A stretch of 64,000 bases of DNA from Pseudoclavibacter triregionum (GTDB lineage: Bacteria > Actinomycetota > Actinomycetes > Actinomycetales > Microbacteriaceae), in NCBI GenBank assembly GCA_910822395.1, contig OU365335.1, positions 620,001 to 684,000 on the forward strand, given 5' to 3'. The first letter of the stretch is position 1. Every line of letters starts with the position of its first letter. A program made the position numbers and the translations under genes. This document shows, piece by piece, positions 34,266 through 41,819 of this stretch. The notes below the pieces were generated by a model. It made no database searches and was not told where the DNA came from. It was given only the letters and a program-made list of their open reading frames with translations.

Positions 34266-37200
34266 GCCGCCTCGGCCTCGGCGGCGAGCTCGGCGTCCCG
34301 GCGGGCGCGACGGCGCTCGCGCGGAGTCTCGACCGCCTTGTAGAGCGCCGGCAGCACGAGCAGCGTGAGCACCGTCGACGAGAGCAGTCCGCCGATGACG
34401 ACGATCGCGAGCGGCTGCGAGATGAAGCCGCCGTGCCCGGTGATCCCGAGCGCCATGGGCGTGAGCGCGAGGATCGTCGCGAGCGCGGTCATGACGATCG
34501 GCCGCACACGCCGCGCCCCGCCCTCGACGATCGCGTCCTCGACGCCCATCCCCCGCTCGCGGAACTGGTTCACGAGGTCGATGAGCACGATCGCGTTCGT
34601 CACGACGATGCCGACGAGCATGAGCACGCCGATGAGCGAGGGCAGCCCGAGCGGCACGCCGGCCGCGATGAGCAGGAAGATCGCGCCCGTCGCCGCGAAC
34701 GGCACCGAGATGAGCAGCAGCAGCGGCTGCAGCAGCGAGCGGAACGTCGCGACCATGACGATGTAGACGATGAGGATGGCCGCGAGCAGCGCGAGCCCGA
34801 GCTGCGCGAACGACTCCGCCTGGTCCTTCGAGACGCCGCCGATCGAGGCGTGCGCGCCGGTCGGCAGCTGCGCCTCGTCGAGCGCGGCCTGGAGCGCGGC
34901 GTTCGAGGCCTTGAGGTCCTCGCCCGAGGGCACGACCGTGATCGTCGCCGTCGGCGTGCCGCGCTCGGCGGTGATCTGCACGGGGCCGTCGACGACGGCG
35001 ACCTGCGCGAGCTCCGAGAGCGGGCGCATGCCGGTCGCCGAGGGGATCTGAATGGCGCGGATCTCGTCGATCGTCGCCGGCTGCGAGCCGGGCACGAGCT
35101 CGACCTTCACCGCGCCGCCGTCGATCATGACCTGCCCGACCGGCACCGGCATGAGGTGCTGGGCGACGATGCCGCCGATGGCGAGCTCGGAGAGGCCGGC
35201 CTGCGCCGCCGCCGTGCGGTCGATGTCGATCCGCACGAACGGCCGCGTCTCGGAGAGGCTCGAGCTCGCCGAGACGATGCCCTCGCGGCCGTCGAGCGCG
35301 GCGAGCACGGCGTCCGAGGCCTGCTGGAGCGCCTCGGTCGTCGGGGCGTCGAGGTCGATCTCGAGCGAATCGGAGAACCCGGCGGCGCCGGACTGCCCGA
35401 AGGTGAGCTTGCCGACGTCCGGCAGCTGCCCGAGCCTCTCCTCGAGCGCGGCCTGCACCTTGGCGGGGTCGGCGTCGTCGGCGACGGTGACCGAGTAGCG
35501 CGCGGAGGAGCCGCCGCCGGCGAACATCCGCATGAGCGACGATCCGCCGTAGGTGAGCTGCACGGTCTCGACGCCGGGCTCGGCGAGGATGGCCTGCTCG
35601 ACGGGCTTCGTCCGGGCGTCGACGGCGTCGAGGCTCGCGTTCGGCGGCACGCTCTGCGAGATCGAGAGCGTGGACTGGCCGGCCGAGCCGAGGAAGTTCG
35701 TCTGCATGAGCGGCGCGAGGGCGCCCGTGAGGACGAGGATGAGCAGCGCCGCGCCGAGGGTGGCGAGCGGGCGACGAAGCGTCCAGCGGAGGATCGGCGC
35801 GTAGCCGCGCTGGAGGAGCCCGTCGGGGGCCTCGTCGTGGTCGTGGAGCGGCCCGAGGCCGGCGGCGAGGCGGGGGGCCTCGGGTCGGCGGGCGTCCTCG
35901 CGGTCGGCGGCGGCCAGGTCGGCGGCGGATGCCGTGCCGGACAGCGCGTCAGGGCCCGAGCCCGTCGTCGCGAGCGCGCGCTCGTCGGCGGCCGCGTCCG
36001 CGTGCGGCGCCATGGGCGCGAGCGCGAGCTCAGCGTTCGCGAGCGAGGCGTGGCTGCGGGCGGCGAGCGGCGGCGCGTCGACGGCGCCGGCCTCGCGCTC
36101 GGTCGGCGCGGCCTCGGCCTCTTCGGCCGCGAGCGCCTCGAGCTCGTCGCGGCGGCGCCGCTCGCGGCGGGTGAGCGTCGCGACGTCGGCGGCGAGGAGG
36201 GCGCGGTCCTCGTCCGAGAGGCCGACGCGGGCGGGGGCGGGATCGTCGGACTCGAGATCTCCGAGCGCCTCGGCGCCGAAGGCCTGAGCTGCCGGCGGCT
36301 CGGCCTCGAAGGCCGGAGCCGCGAGCGTCGCCGGCGCGGCGGACTCGGCAGATGCGGCCGATGCAGCCGGCTCGACCGCCGCGGACGCCTCCTCCGCCGG
36401 CTCCTCATCCCGCAGCCCGAGCGGCGCGAAGCGATCCCGGTCGCGCTGGGCGAGCAGCTTCTTGGGCCGGATGCGTCGCATCGGCGCCTCCTCGCTCGCG
36501 ACGGACGCTGCGCCGACGGGAGCCGGAGCGGACACCGTCGCGCTGCGGGGCTCGACCAGGGAGCCATCCGCCCCCGCGAGCGGGGTCTCACCCACCGGCA
36601 GCGGCGCCGGCGCGAGGCCGGATCCGCCAGAGCCGCGCGATCCGCGCCCCCGCAGCAGCGCCCGGGCCGTCCGCCCGCGCCCGCCGAGCAGCCAGTACGC
36701 GAGCACCGGCACGATCGTGAGCGAGACGATGAGCGAGGCGAGCAGGGCGATGACGCTCGTGAGCGCGAACGGCCGGAAGAGCTCGCCCGCGATGTCGCCG
36801 ACGAAGGCGATCGGCAGGTACACGGCGACCGTCGCGATCGTCGAGGCCGTGATCGCGCCCGCCACCTCGCGCACGGCGCGGATGATGATCGCGCGGCGCT
36901 CGGCCGGACGCGGCTCGCCCTCCGGCCCGAGGTGCCGGCGGATGTTCTCGATGACGACGATCGAGTCGTCGACGACGCGGCCGATCGCGATCGTGAGGGC
37001 GCCGAGCGTGAGGATGTTGAGCGAGTACTTCGCGCCCTGGAGCGCGATGAAGGTGATGAGGAGCGACGTCGGGATCGAGATCGCCGTGACGAGCGTCGAG
37101 CGGAACGAGCGCAGGAACGCCCAGATCACCGCGACCGCGAAGAGGAGCCCGAGGAGGCCCTCGACGATGAGCGTCTCGATCGACTGCTCGACGAAGGGCG

Positions 37201-38194
37201 CCTGGTCGTAGACCGAGCGCAGCGTCACGCCCTGGCCGAGGTCGGCCTGGAGCGCCTCGAGCTGCGCGCGCACCTCGCGCGACACGTCGACGGTGTTCGA
37301 GGCGGGCGTCTTCGTCACGGCGATCGTGAGCGCCTGCTCGCCGTTCACGCGCGAGATCGACTCGACGGGCTTGTCCTCGAGGCGGACGGTCGCGACCTGG
37401 CCGATCGTGACGGGCGTCGAGGGCCGCGTGGTCGAGGCCGCGCCGCCCGCGCCGCTCGAAGCCGAGAGCGGGATGGCCGCGACATCGTCGGCGCTGTGGA
37501 GGAGCGATCCGGCCTGCACGGTGAGCGTCTCGTCGCCCTGCGTGATCGTGCCGGCGGGGACGAGCACGCCCGAGTTCTTCAGCGCGTCCGAGATCGCCTG
37601 CGTCGTGAGGCCGTTCGCCGCGAGCGCCTCGAGGTTCGGGGTGATCGCGATGCGCCGCTCGGGGGCGCCGGAGAGCGTCGCGTCGCGGACGCCGTCGAGC
37701 TTGAGGAGGTCCGGGATCGTCTGGTTCCGGATGCGGTCGGCGAGCGCCGTGCGGTCGCCGCCGGTGGCCGCCAGCTGGATGATCGGCAGATCGCTCACCG
37801 AGCCCGAGAGCACGTTCGTCGTGACGCCGTCGGGGAGGCGGTCGTCGATGCGGCTCAGCGCCTGGCCGATGCGCTGCTCGGCATAGACGAGGTCGGTGCC
37901 GTACGCGAAGCTCACGCGGATGCTCGCCATCCCGGCCGTCGAGGTCGAGCTCGTCGACTCGAGGCCCTCGAGGCCCTGCATCGCGGCCTCGATCGGCTGC
38001 GCGACCTCGGCGTCGACGACGTCCGGCGCCGCGCCCGGGTACTGCGCGGTGACCGAGACGATCGGCAGCGAGAGCGAGGGGAAGAGCTCCTGCTTGAGCG
38101 AGCTCATCGAGATGACGCCGAAGAGGCCGACGGCGAGCGTCACGAGCGCGATGAGCGCACGCTGCCGGAGGGAGAGTTCTGCGAGGCGATGCAC
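34244..38194 (-). CDS. RND-family efflux transporter (HAE1/AcrB-like) with a large cytoplasmic insertion
   Basis: This 1316-residue protein has the full RND architecture: a first helix (RQRALIALVTLAVGLFGVISM), a porter domain, helices 2-6 with DDSIVVIENIRRHLGPEGE, a second helix/porter half, and final helices (IGVLMLVGIVVTNAIVLIDLVNQFRERG). AcrB-like pumps are about 1030-1060 residues. The excess is a block of about 290 low-complexity residues (about 505-795) in the cytoplasmic loop between helices 6 and 7. Substrates are unknown. The start is taken as GTG 38194, giving VHRLAELSLRQRALIAL as in the family; longer upstream reading is Arg/Pro-rich and crosses the operators. It is divergent from DUF4097-padR, with paired palindromes between, suggesting control by that PadR protein. 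Confidence 0.92.
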   Translation of the reverse strand: MHRLAELSLRQRALIALVTLAVGLFGVISMSSLKQELFPSLSLPIVSVTAQYPGAAPDVVDAEVAQPIEAAMQGLEGLESTSSTSTAGMASIRVSFAYGTDLVYAEQRIGQALSRIDDRLPDGVTTNVLSGSVSDLPIIQLAATGGDRTALADRIRNQTIPDLLKLDGVRDATLSGAPERRIAITPNLEALAANGLTTQAISDALKNSGVLVPAGTITQGDETLTVQAGSLLHSADDVAAIPLSASSGAGGAASTTRPSTPVTIGQVATVRLEDKPVESISRVNGEQALTIAVTKTPASNTVDVSREVRAQLEALQADLGQGVTLRSVYDQAPFVEQSIETLIVEGLLGLLFAVAVIWAFLRSFRSTLVTAISIPTSLLITFIALQGAKYSLNILTLGALTIAIGRVVDDSIVVIENIRRHLGPEGEPRPAERRAIIIRAVREVAGAITASTIATVAVYLPIAFVGDIAGELFRPFALTSVIALLASLIVSLTIVPVLAYWLLGGRGRTARALLRGRGSRGSGGSGLAPAPLPVGETPLAGADGSLVEPRSATVSAPAPVGAASVASEEAPMRRIRPKKLLAQRDRDRFAPLGLRDEEPAEEASAAVEPAASAASAESAAPATLAAPAFEAEPPAAQAFGAEALGDLESDDPAPARVGLSDEDRALLAADVATLTRRERRRRDELEALAAEEAEAAPTEREAGAVDAPPLAARSHASLANAELALAPMAPHADAAADERALATTGSGPDALSGTASAADLAAADREDARRPEAPRLAAGLGPLHDHDEAPDGLLQRGYAPILRWTLRRPLATLGAALLILVLTGALAPLMQTNFLGSAGQSTLSISQSVPPNASLDAVDARTKPVEQAILAEPGVETVQLTYGGSSLMRMFAGGGSSARYSVTVADDADPAKVQAALEERLGQLPDVGKLTFGQSGAAGFSDSLEIDLDAPTTEALQQASDAVLAALDGREGIVSASSSLSETRPFVRIDIDRTAAAQAGLSELAIGGIVAQHLMPVPVGQVMIDGGAVKVELVPGSQPATIDEIRAIQIPSATGMRPLSELAQVAVVDGPVQITAERGTPTATITVVPSGEDLKASNAALQAALDEAQLPTGAHASIGGVSKDQAESFAQLGLALLAAILIVYIVMVATFRSLLQPLLLLISVPFAATGAIFLLIAAGVPLGLPSLIGVLMLVGIVVTNAIVLIDLVNQFRERGMGVEDAIVEGGARRVRPIVMTALATILALTPMALGITGHGGFISQPLAIVVIGGLLSSTVLTLLVLPALYKAVETPRERRRARRDAELAAEAEAAPSSSHM

Positions 38195-38485
38195 CGTTTC
38201 AGTCTCGCACCGCGCGGTGACGGGGCGCGGAGGGCCGCCGCGAGGCCGAGACGTCGGGCCGGATCGGCCTGCGCGCGAGGCCCCGGCGAGCGCTGCGGCG
38301 AGCCCACGGCGGGCCCCGGGCGCTTTCCCAGCCACGGCGTCCGAAACGCGACATATCGTGTTTCCAGACGCGATATATCGCGTTCACGCCGGGCGCCTTC
38401 CCCGCCCGCGCCCCAGCTGTCATCCGTCCCGCATCCACCCGCCTCGCCCCGAGGCATCTCCACCGACGCAGCACCAGGGAGCACC
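38195..38485. other. Divergent intergenic region with AT-rich operator core
   Basis: In 291 bases, the only AT-rich stretch is 38343-38385, containing two palindromes. The rest is GC-rich without visible genes. Promoters for both sides probably overlap the palindromes. Confidence 0.55.
38345..38383. promoter_or_regulatory. Two palindromic operators, probable PadR sites
   Basis: AACGCGACATATCGTGTT (38345-38362) is a near palindrome with two mismatched pairs. ACGCGATATATCGCGT (38368-38383) is perfect. Their centres are 22 bp apart, two helical turns, so two dimers could bind on one face. They sit between the RND gene and the DUF4097-padR operon, which makes the PadR protein the best candidate ligand (inference). 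Confidence 0.65.
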
Positions 38486-39715
38486 GTGGCCATCGAGCAG
38501 TGGCTCGTCACCGAGCCCAAGACCATCGACCTCGCGACCGTCCGCGCCGTCCGCGCGAATCTCCTCGGCGGATCGCTCAACCTCATCGCCTCGGAGGGCC
38601 CCGGCGCCCGCGTCGAGGTGACCTCCGTGACCGGTCGCGACCTCAAGGTCGCGATCGACGGCGACACGCTCGTCATCGACCATCCGCAGCTCACGACCGC
38701 CGACCTGAAGGGCTCGGCCCGCACGCTCTGGGAGGGCACCTCCGCCGCCGACATCTCGGTGAGCGTGCCCGCGAGCGCCCCGATCAAGGTGCGCGCCTCG
38801 AGCGCCGAGGTGCTCGTCTCGGGCGCCAGCGCGGCCGTCACCGTCACCACCGTGAACGGAGACCAGTTCCTCGACGGCGTCACCGGCCCCGCCCGCCTCA
38901 CGGCGACCGGCGGCGAGATCTCGGTCCGCGGCCACCGCGGCGCGATCACCGCCCGCACCGTCTCGGGCGACCTCGTGCTCGAGGGCGCGATCGACAACGC
39001 CGAGCTGCTCACGGTCAGCGGCGAGGCGATCGTCGACGTCTCCGGCACGCTCCCCGACCACGTGAGCCTCCAGTCGGCGACCGGATCGCTCACCCTGCGC
39101 CTCCCCGAGGACGCCACCCCCGAGTACCAGCTCAACACGGTGCTCGCGACGGCCGACCTCGACGACGTGCGCATCCCGGCCCAGCACGGCCGCACCTGGC
39201 GCTCGCCGAAGACCTCGTACGCGAAGGAGCTCACCTCCGTGCGCGTCTCGACCTTCTCGGGCCGGATCTCGGTCGTCCGCGGCTCCGACACCCGCGCCGG
39301 CCAGGCCGCACTCGCCGACCGCCAGCCGATCGGCCAGCTCGACGCCACGCTCGACCAGGACATGGACGAGCGCCTGCGCCGCGCGGGCGAGCGCCTCGAG
39401 GAGGGCTCGCAGTCGTCGGAGACGCCCGCCTCCGTCGACGCCGGCTGGGGCGCTCCCCCGGCGCCGGGCGCCGAGCAGCAGGCCCAGCCGAGCCAGTCGC
39501 TCCCGGGCCAGCCGCTCGCCGACGAGGCATCCGCCGACACCCCGATCTTCGGCGACGTCGCGGCCGAGGCCGCCCAGCAGGAGCAGACGGGCCAGCAGGA
39601 GACCGACGCCCGGCAGGAGCCCGACTACGGCATCCCGCAGCACGACCAGACCACGAACGACTCGCGCCCGCAGGGCACCGAGGAGCACGACGGCACCGAA
39701 GGAGCCCGCGCATGA
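38486..39715 (+). CDS. DUF4097 family protein (adhesin-like beta-solenoid)
   Basis: A 409-residue protein without a signal peptide. Residues about 1-270 show the repetitive beta-strand pattern of DUF4097 proteins (SSAEVLVSGASAAVTVTTVNGD, TATGGEISVRGHRGAI, RTVSGDLVLEGAIDNAELLTVSGEAIVDVSG). The C-terminal 130 residues are Gln/Glu/Ala-rich and probably disordered. The role of the family is unknown; in actinobacteria it is often encoded beside PadR regulators. The GTG at 38486 follows AGGGAG. The stop overlaps the padR start by four bases, so the pair is co-translated. Confidence 0.87.
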   Translation: MAIEQWLVTEPKTIDLATVRAVRANLLGGSLNLIASEGPGARVEVTSVTGRDLKVAIDGDTLVIDHPQLTTADLKGSARTLWEGTSAADISVSVPASAPIKVRASSAEVLVSGASAAVTVTTVNGDQFLDGVTGPARLTATGGEISVRGHRGAITARTVSGDLVLEGAIDNAELLTVSGEAIVDVSGTLPDHVSLQSATGSLTLRLPEDATPEYQLNTVLATADLDDVRIPAQHGRTWRSPKTSYAKELTSVRVSTFSGRISVVRGSDTRAGQAALADRQPIGQLDATLDQDMDERLRRAGERLEEGSQSSETPASVDAGWGAPPAPGAEQQAQPSQSLPGQPLADEASADTPIFGDVAAEAAQQEQTGQQETDARQEPDYGIPQHDQTTNDSRPQGTEEHDGTEGARA

Positions 39716-40557
39716 ACCCGCCCGTCTTCGCCCACGGCCACCTCCGCCTCTACCTGCTGAGCCTGCTCGAGGAGCAGCCGCGCCACGGCTACGAGCTCAT
39801 CCAGGCCCTCTCCGAGCGCTTCGACGGCGCGTACGCCCCGAGCGCCGGCACGATCTACCCCCGCCTCGCGAAGCTCGAAGAGGAAGGCCTCGTCACGAAG
39901 GAGACCTCCGGCCGCAAGACCGTCTACGCGATCACGCCCGCGGGCCGCGAGGAGGTCGAGCGCCGTCGCCACGAGCTCGACGAGATCGAGTCGAACGTCG
40001 AGGTGTCGGTGCGCCGCATCGCCGAGCAGGTCCGCGAGGGCCTCACGACGGCGACGGCCCAGCTTCGCGAGGAGCTCAAGCCCTTCGCCGCCGACGCGAA
40101 GGTGTTCGGCGCCCAGGCGCAGCAGTTCGCGACGGAGACCGCCGAGCGCGCCCGCCGCGCCTTCGCGCAGCAGCAGGCGCCGATCGACCCCGAGTCGCAG
40201 CCGCGCCCGCAGGACGCCCCGGAGGAGCCGGCCGACGGCCGTCCCCGCGGGTTCGCGGACGAGGGCGCGGGCTCCGGCCCGGCGCCGTCGGCGGGCGGCG
40301 AGCAGGAACGCGGCTCGCAGGGTGCTCCCGCCGCGGACGCCGCCGCCGCGCCCGCTGCCGAGGCGCCCGACCTCGCCGCCGCGGGCCTCGCCCGCAAGGC
40401 CGAGCTCGCGATCGAGGCCTTCCGCCAGGACCTTCGCCGCGAGCTCCGCGAAGCGGAGCGGGGCGACCGCCTCTCCCCCGCCATCCTCGCGATGATCGAG
40501 GGCGAGCTCGAGCGCGTGCGCCAGATGACGCGCCGCGCGCTCGGCCACCGCGACTAG
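39712..40557 (+). CDS. PadR family transcriptional regulator with long C-terminal region
   Basis: The 281-residue protein has an N-terminal PadR winged helix (about 8-85: LYLLSLLEEQPRHGYELIQALSERF, PSAGTIYPRLAKLEEEGLVTKE, GRKTVYAITPAGREEVERR). It continues with a helical region, an acidic/Pro/Ala linker (about 160-230) and a C-terminal helical segment that may mediate dimerisation. PadR proteins usually repress divergent or own operons by binding AT-rich palindromes, and two such palindromes lie 1.3 kb upstream before the DUF4097 gene. It may sense a stress or ligand that calls for the divergent RND pump; that is inference. Confidence 0.9.
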   Translation: MNPPVFAHGHLRLYLLSLLEEQPRHGYELIQALSERFDGAYAPSAGTIYPRLAKLEEEGLVTKETSGRKTVYAITPAGREEVERRRHELDEIESNVEVSVRRIAEQVREGLTTATAQLREELKPFAADAKVFGAQAQQFATETAERARRAFAQQQAPIDPESQPRPQDAPEEPADGRPRGFADEGAGSGPAPSAGGEQERGSQGAPAADAAAAPAAEAPDLAAAGLARKAELAIEAFRQDLRRELREAERGDRLSPAILAMIEGELERVRQMTRRALGHRD

Positions 40558-40608
40558 ACGTCCCCGACGGTCCCCGCCCTCGACGGCCTCGCCGTCGATG
40601 GCAGGGGC

Positions 40609-40649
40609 AGGCGGCCCGCGACCGGATCCCCGTCCGTCGCGGGCCGCCT
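40609..40649 (+). terminator. Hairpin terminator behind padR, perfect 14-bp stem
   Basis: AGGCGGCCCGCGAC (40609-40622) pairs perfectly with GTCGCGGGCCGCCT (40636-40649) around a 13-base loop. It starts 50 bases after the padR stop, and two T residues follow. Confidence 0.7.
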
Positions 40650-40670
40650 TCCGTGTGGGCCCGCGCCGCG

Positions 40671-40789
40671 GCCGTCATCCCGCCTCAGCCGCCGTCCCGT
40701 CTCGGCGGTCATCCCGTCTCGGGCGCGATCCCGTCTCGGCCGCCCTCCCGCCTCGGCCGCCACCTCGTCTCGGCCGCCACCCCGGCCGC
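40671..40789. repeat. 17-bp tandem repeat, seven copies, upstream of crcB
   Basis: Seven consecutive 17-base units (consensus GCCGCCATCCCGTCTCG, variants at a few positions) run directly up to the presumed crcB promoter. The regular spacing with no coding potential suggests a minisatellite or a multi-site regulatory region. Confidence 0.8.
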
Positions 40790-40795
40790 CGGGGC

Positions 40796-40801
40796 TAGCC
40801 T
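40796..40801 (+). promoter_or_regulatory. -10-like TAGCCT before crcB
   Basis: TAGCCT lies 49 bases before the crcB ATG, immediately after the 17-bp repeats. No convincing -35 is seen because the repeats occupy that place. Confidence 0.4.
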
Positions 40802-40850
40802 CGTTCCGCGGCATCCGCCCCACGCCGTCCGCTCCGACCCTGAAGGCCCC

Positions 40851-41267
40851 ATGCGCCCCGACGCCCGCCTCCTCCTCGCCGTGTTCCTCGGCGGGGCGCT
40901 CGGCACGCTCGCGCGCTTCGGCATCGGCCAGCTCGCCCCCGGCGCGCCCCTCGAGGGCACGCTCGCGATCACGACCGGCTGCAACCTCCTCGGATGCCTC
41001 CTCCTCGGCGCCATCACCGGCCTGCCGCCCACCTCGCCCCGCTTCGACGCCCTCCGGCTCGGCGCGGGCACCGGATTCTGCGGCGGCTTCACGACGCTCT
41101 CCTACGTCGCGAGCGCCGAGGCCGCGCTCCTCACCGCCGACCCCGGATCGCGGGCGGCCTGGGCGCTCCTCGTCATCGGCGTCATCCTCGGCGTCGGCTT
41201 CGCCCAGCTCGGCGCGCAGCTCGGGGCGTGGGCCGGCCGCCGCTTCCAGATCGGCGTGCATCGATGA
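40851..41267 (+). CDS. crcB: Fluoride channel subunit CrcB/Fluc (first of pair)
   Basis: The 138-residue protein has four helices and family motifs: LGGALGTLARFGIGQL in the first helix, TTGCNLLGCLLLGAITG (the N-x-x-G segment) and GTGFCGGFTTLSYVASAEA (GFCGGFTT). Fluc channels export fluoride as dual-topology dimers; when two genes are adjacent, the products probably form a heterodimer of opposite orientation. The ATG at 40851 follows GAAGG. The stop overlaps the start of the second crcB by four bases. No fluoride riboswitch is recognisable upstream. Confidence 0.94.
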   Translation: MRPDARLLLAVFLGGALGTLARFGIGQLAPGAPLEGTLAITTGCNLLGCLLLGAITGLPPTSPRFDALRLGAGTGFCGGFTTLSYVASAEAALLTADPGSRAAWALLVIGVILGVGFAQLGAQLGAWAGRRFQIGVHR

Positions 41268-41695
41268 CGGACGGCTGGACGATCCTCCTCATCGCGATCG
41301 CCGGCGGCGTCGGCGGGGTCGTCCGCTACCTCGTGCACGCGCGGCCGGGCGCCCGCCCGCGGCTCGCCTGGAGCGGACCCGTGCCGCGGCCCGCGAAGCC
41401 CGGAATCTGGGATTCGCCGCACACGCGCCTCTTCGCCGTGAACGTCGCCGCCTCGCTCATCGCAGGCTTCGTCTCGGCGTTCCTCACGGGGCCGTGGGGC
41501 GTCATCCTCGTGACGGGATTCTGCGGCGGGCTGAGCACGTGGTCGACGCTCATGAACGACGCGCGCCTGCTGCTCGATGACGGGCGGCTGGGCCGCGGCC
41601 TCGGCATCCTCGCGCTCGCGCTCGCGTGCTCGATCGCCGCCGTCCTCGCCGGATGGCAGCTCGCGGGGCTCCTCGCCGGCCTTCTCGCCAGCTGA
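41264..41695 (+). CDS. crcB: Fluoride channel subunit CrcB/Fluc (second of pair)
   Basis: A 143-residue paralogue with AGGVGGVVRYLVHARPGA, LFAVNVAASLIAGFVSAF and TGFCGGLSTWSTLMNDARLLL. It is longer than its partner between helices 1 and 2, with an insert containing SGPVPRPAKPGIWDSPHTR. It overlaps the first crcB by four bases, which supports a heterodimeric channel. Two inverted family-A hairpins follow the stop. Confidence 0.93.
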   Translation: MTDGWTILLIAIAGGVGGVVRYLVHARPGARPRLAWSGPVPRPAKPGIWDSPHTRLFAVNVAASLIAGFVSAFLTGPWGVILVTGFCGGLSTWSTLMNDARLLLDDGRLGRGLGILALALACSIAAVLAGWQLAGLLAGLLAS

Positions 41696-41709
41696 GCCGC
41701 GTCTCCCCC

Positions 41710-41750
41710 GGTGGTTTCGAGATGCGGGCTCCGCCCGCTCCTCAACCACC
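41710..41750. repeat. Family-A intergenic hairpin, copy 5 (reverse orientation)
   Basis: GGTGGTTTCGAGATGCGGG...CTCCTCAACCACC lies 13 bases from the next copy, which is in the opposite orientation. Together the two copies could also pair with each other into one long stem. They sit between convergent genes. Confidence 0.78.
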
Positions 41751-41763
41751 TGCACGCACCGAA

Positions 41764-41802
41764 GGTGGTTGAGGAGGCGCGAAGCGCCGTCTCGAAGCCA
41801 CC
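41764..41802. repeat. Family-A intergenic hairpin, copy 6
   Basis: GGTGGTTGAGGAGGCGCG...GTCTCGAAGCCACC is the forward partner of the copy at 41710. The stop of the leftward FAD oxidoreductase gene is 18 bases beyond. Confidence 0.78.
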
Positions 41803-41819
41803 GACCCGACCAAACGCCC

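Noticed and set aside
34229-39715. An 1828-codon plus-strand frame antisense to the RND gene
   Set aside because: Its first 1400 codons are Arg/Asp/Gly-rich antisense shadow of the RND gene. Only the part from 38486 (DUF4097) is real.
40558-40850. Fluoride (crcB) riboswitch before the crcB pair
   Set aside because: The conserved fluoride-riboswitch bases are not visible; the region holds a terminator hairpin and 17-bp repeats instead.
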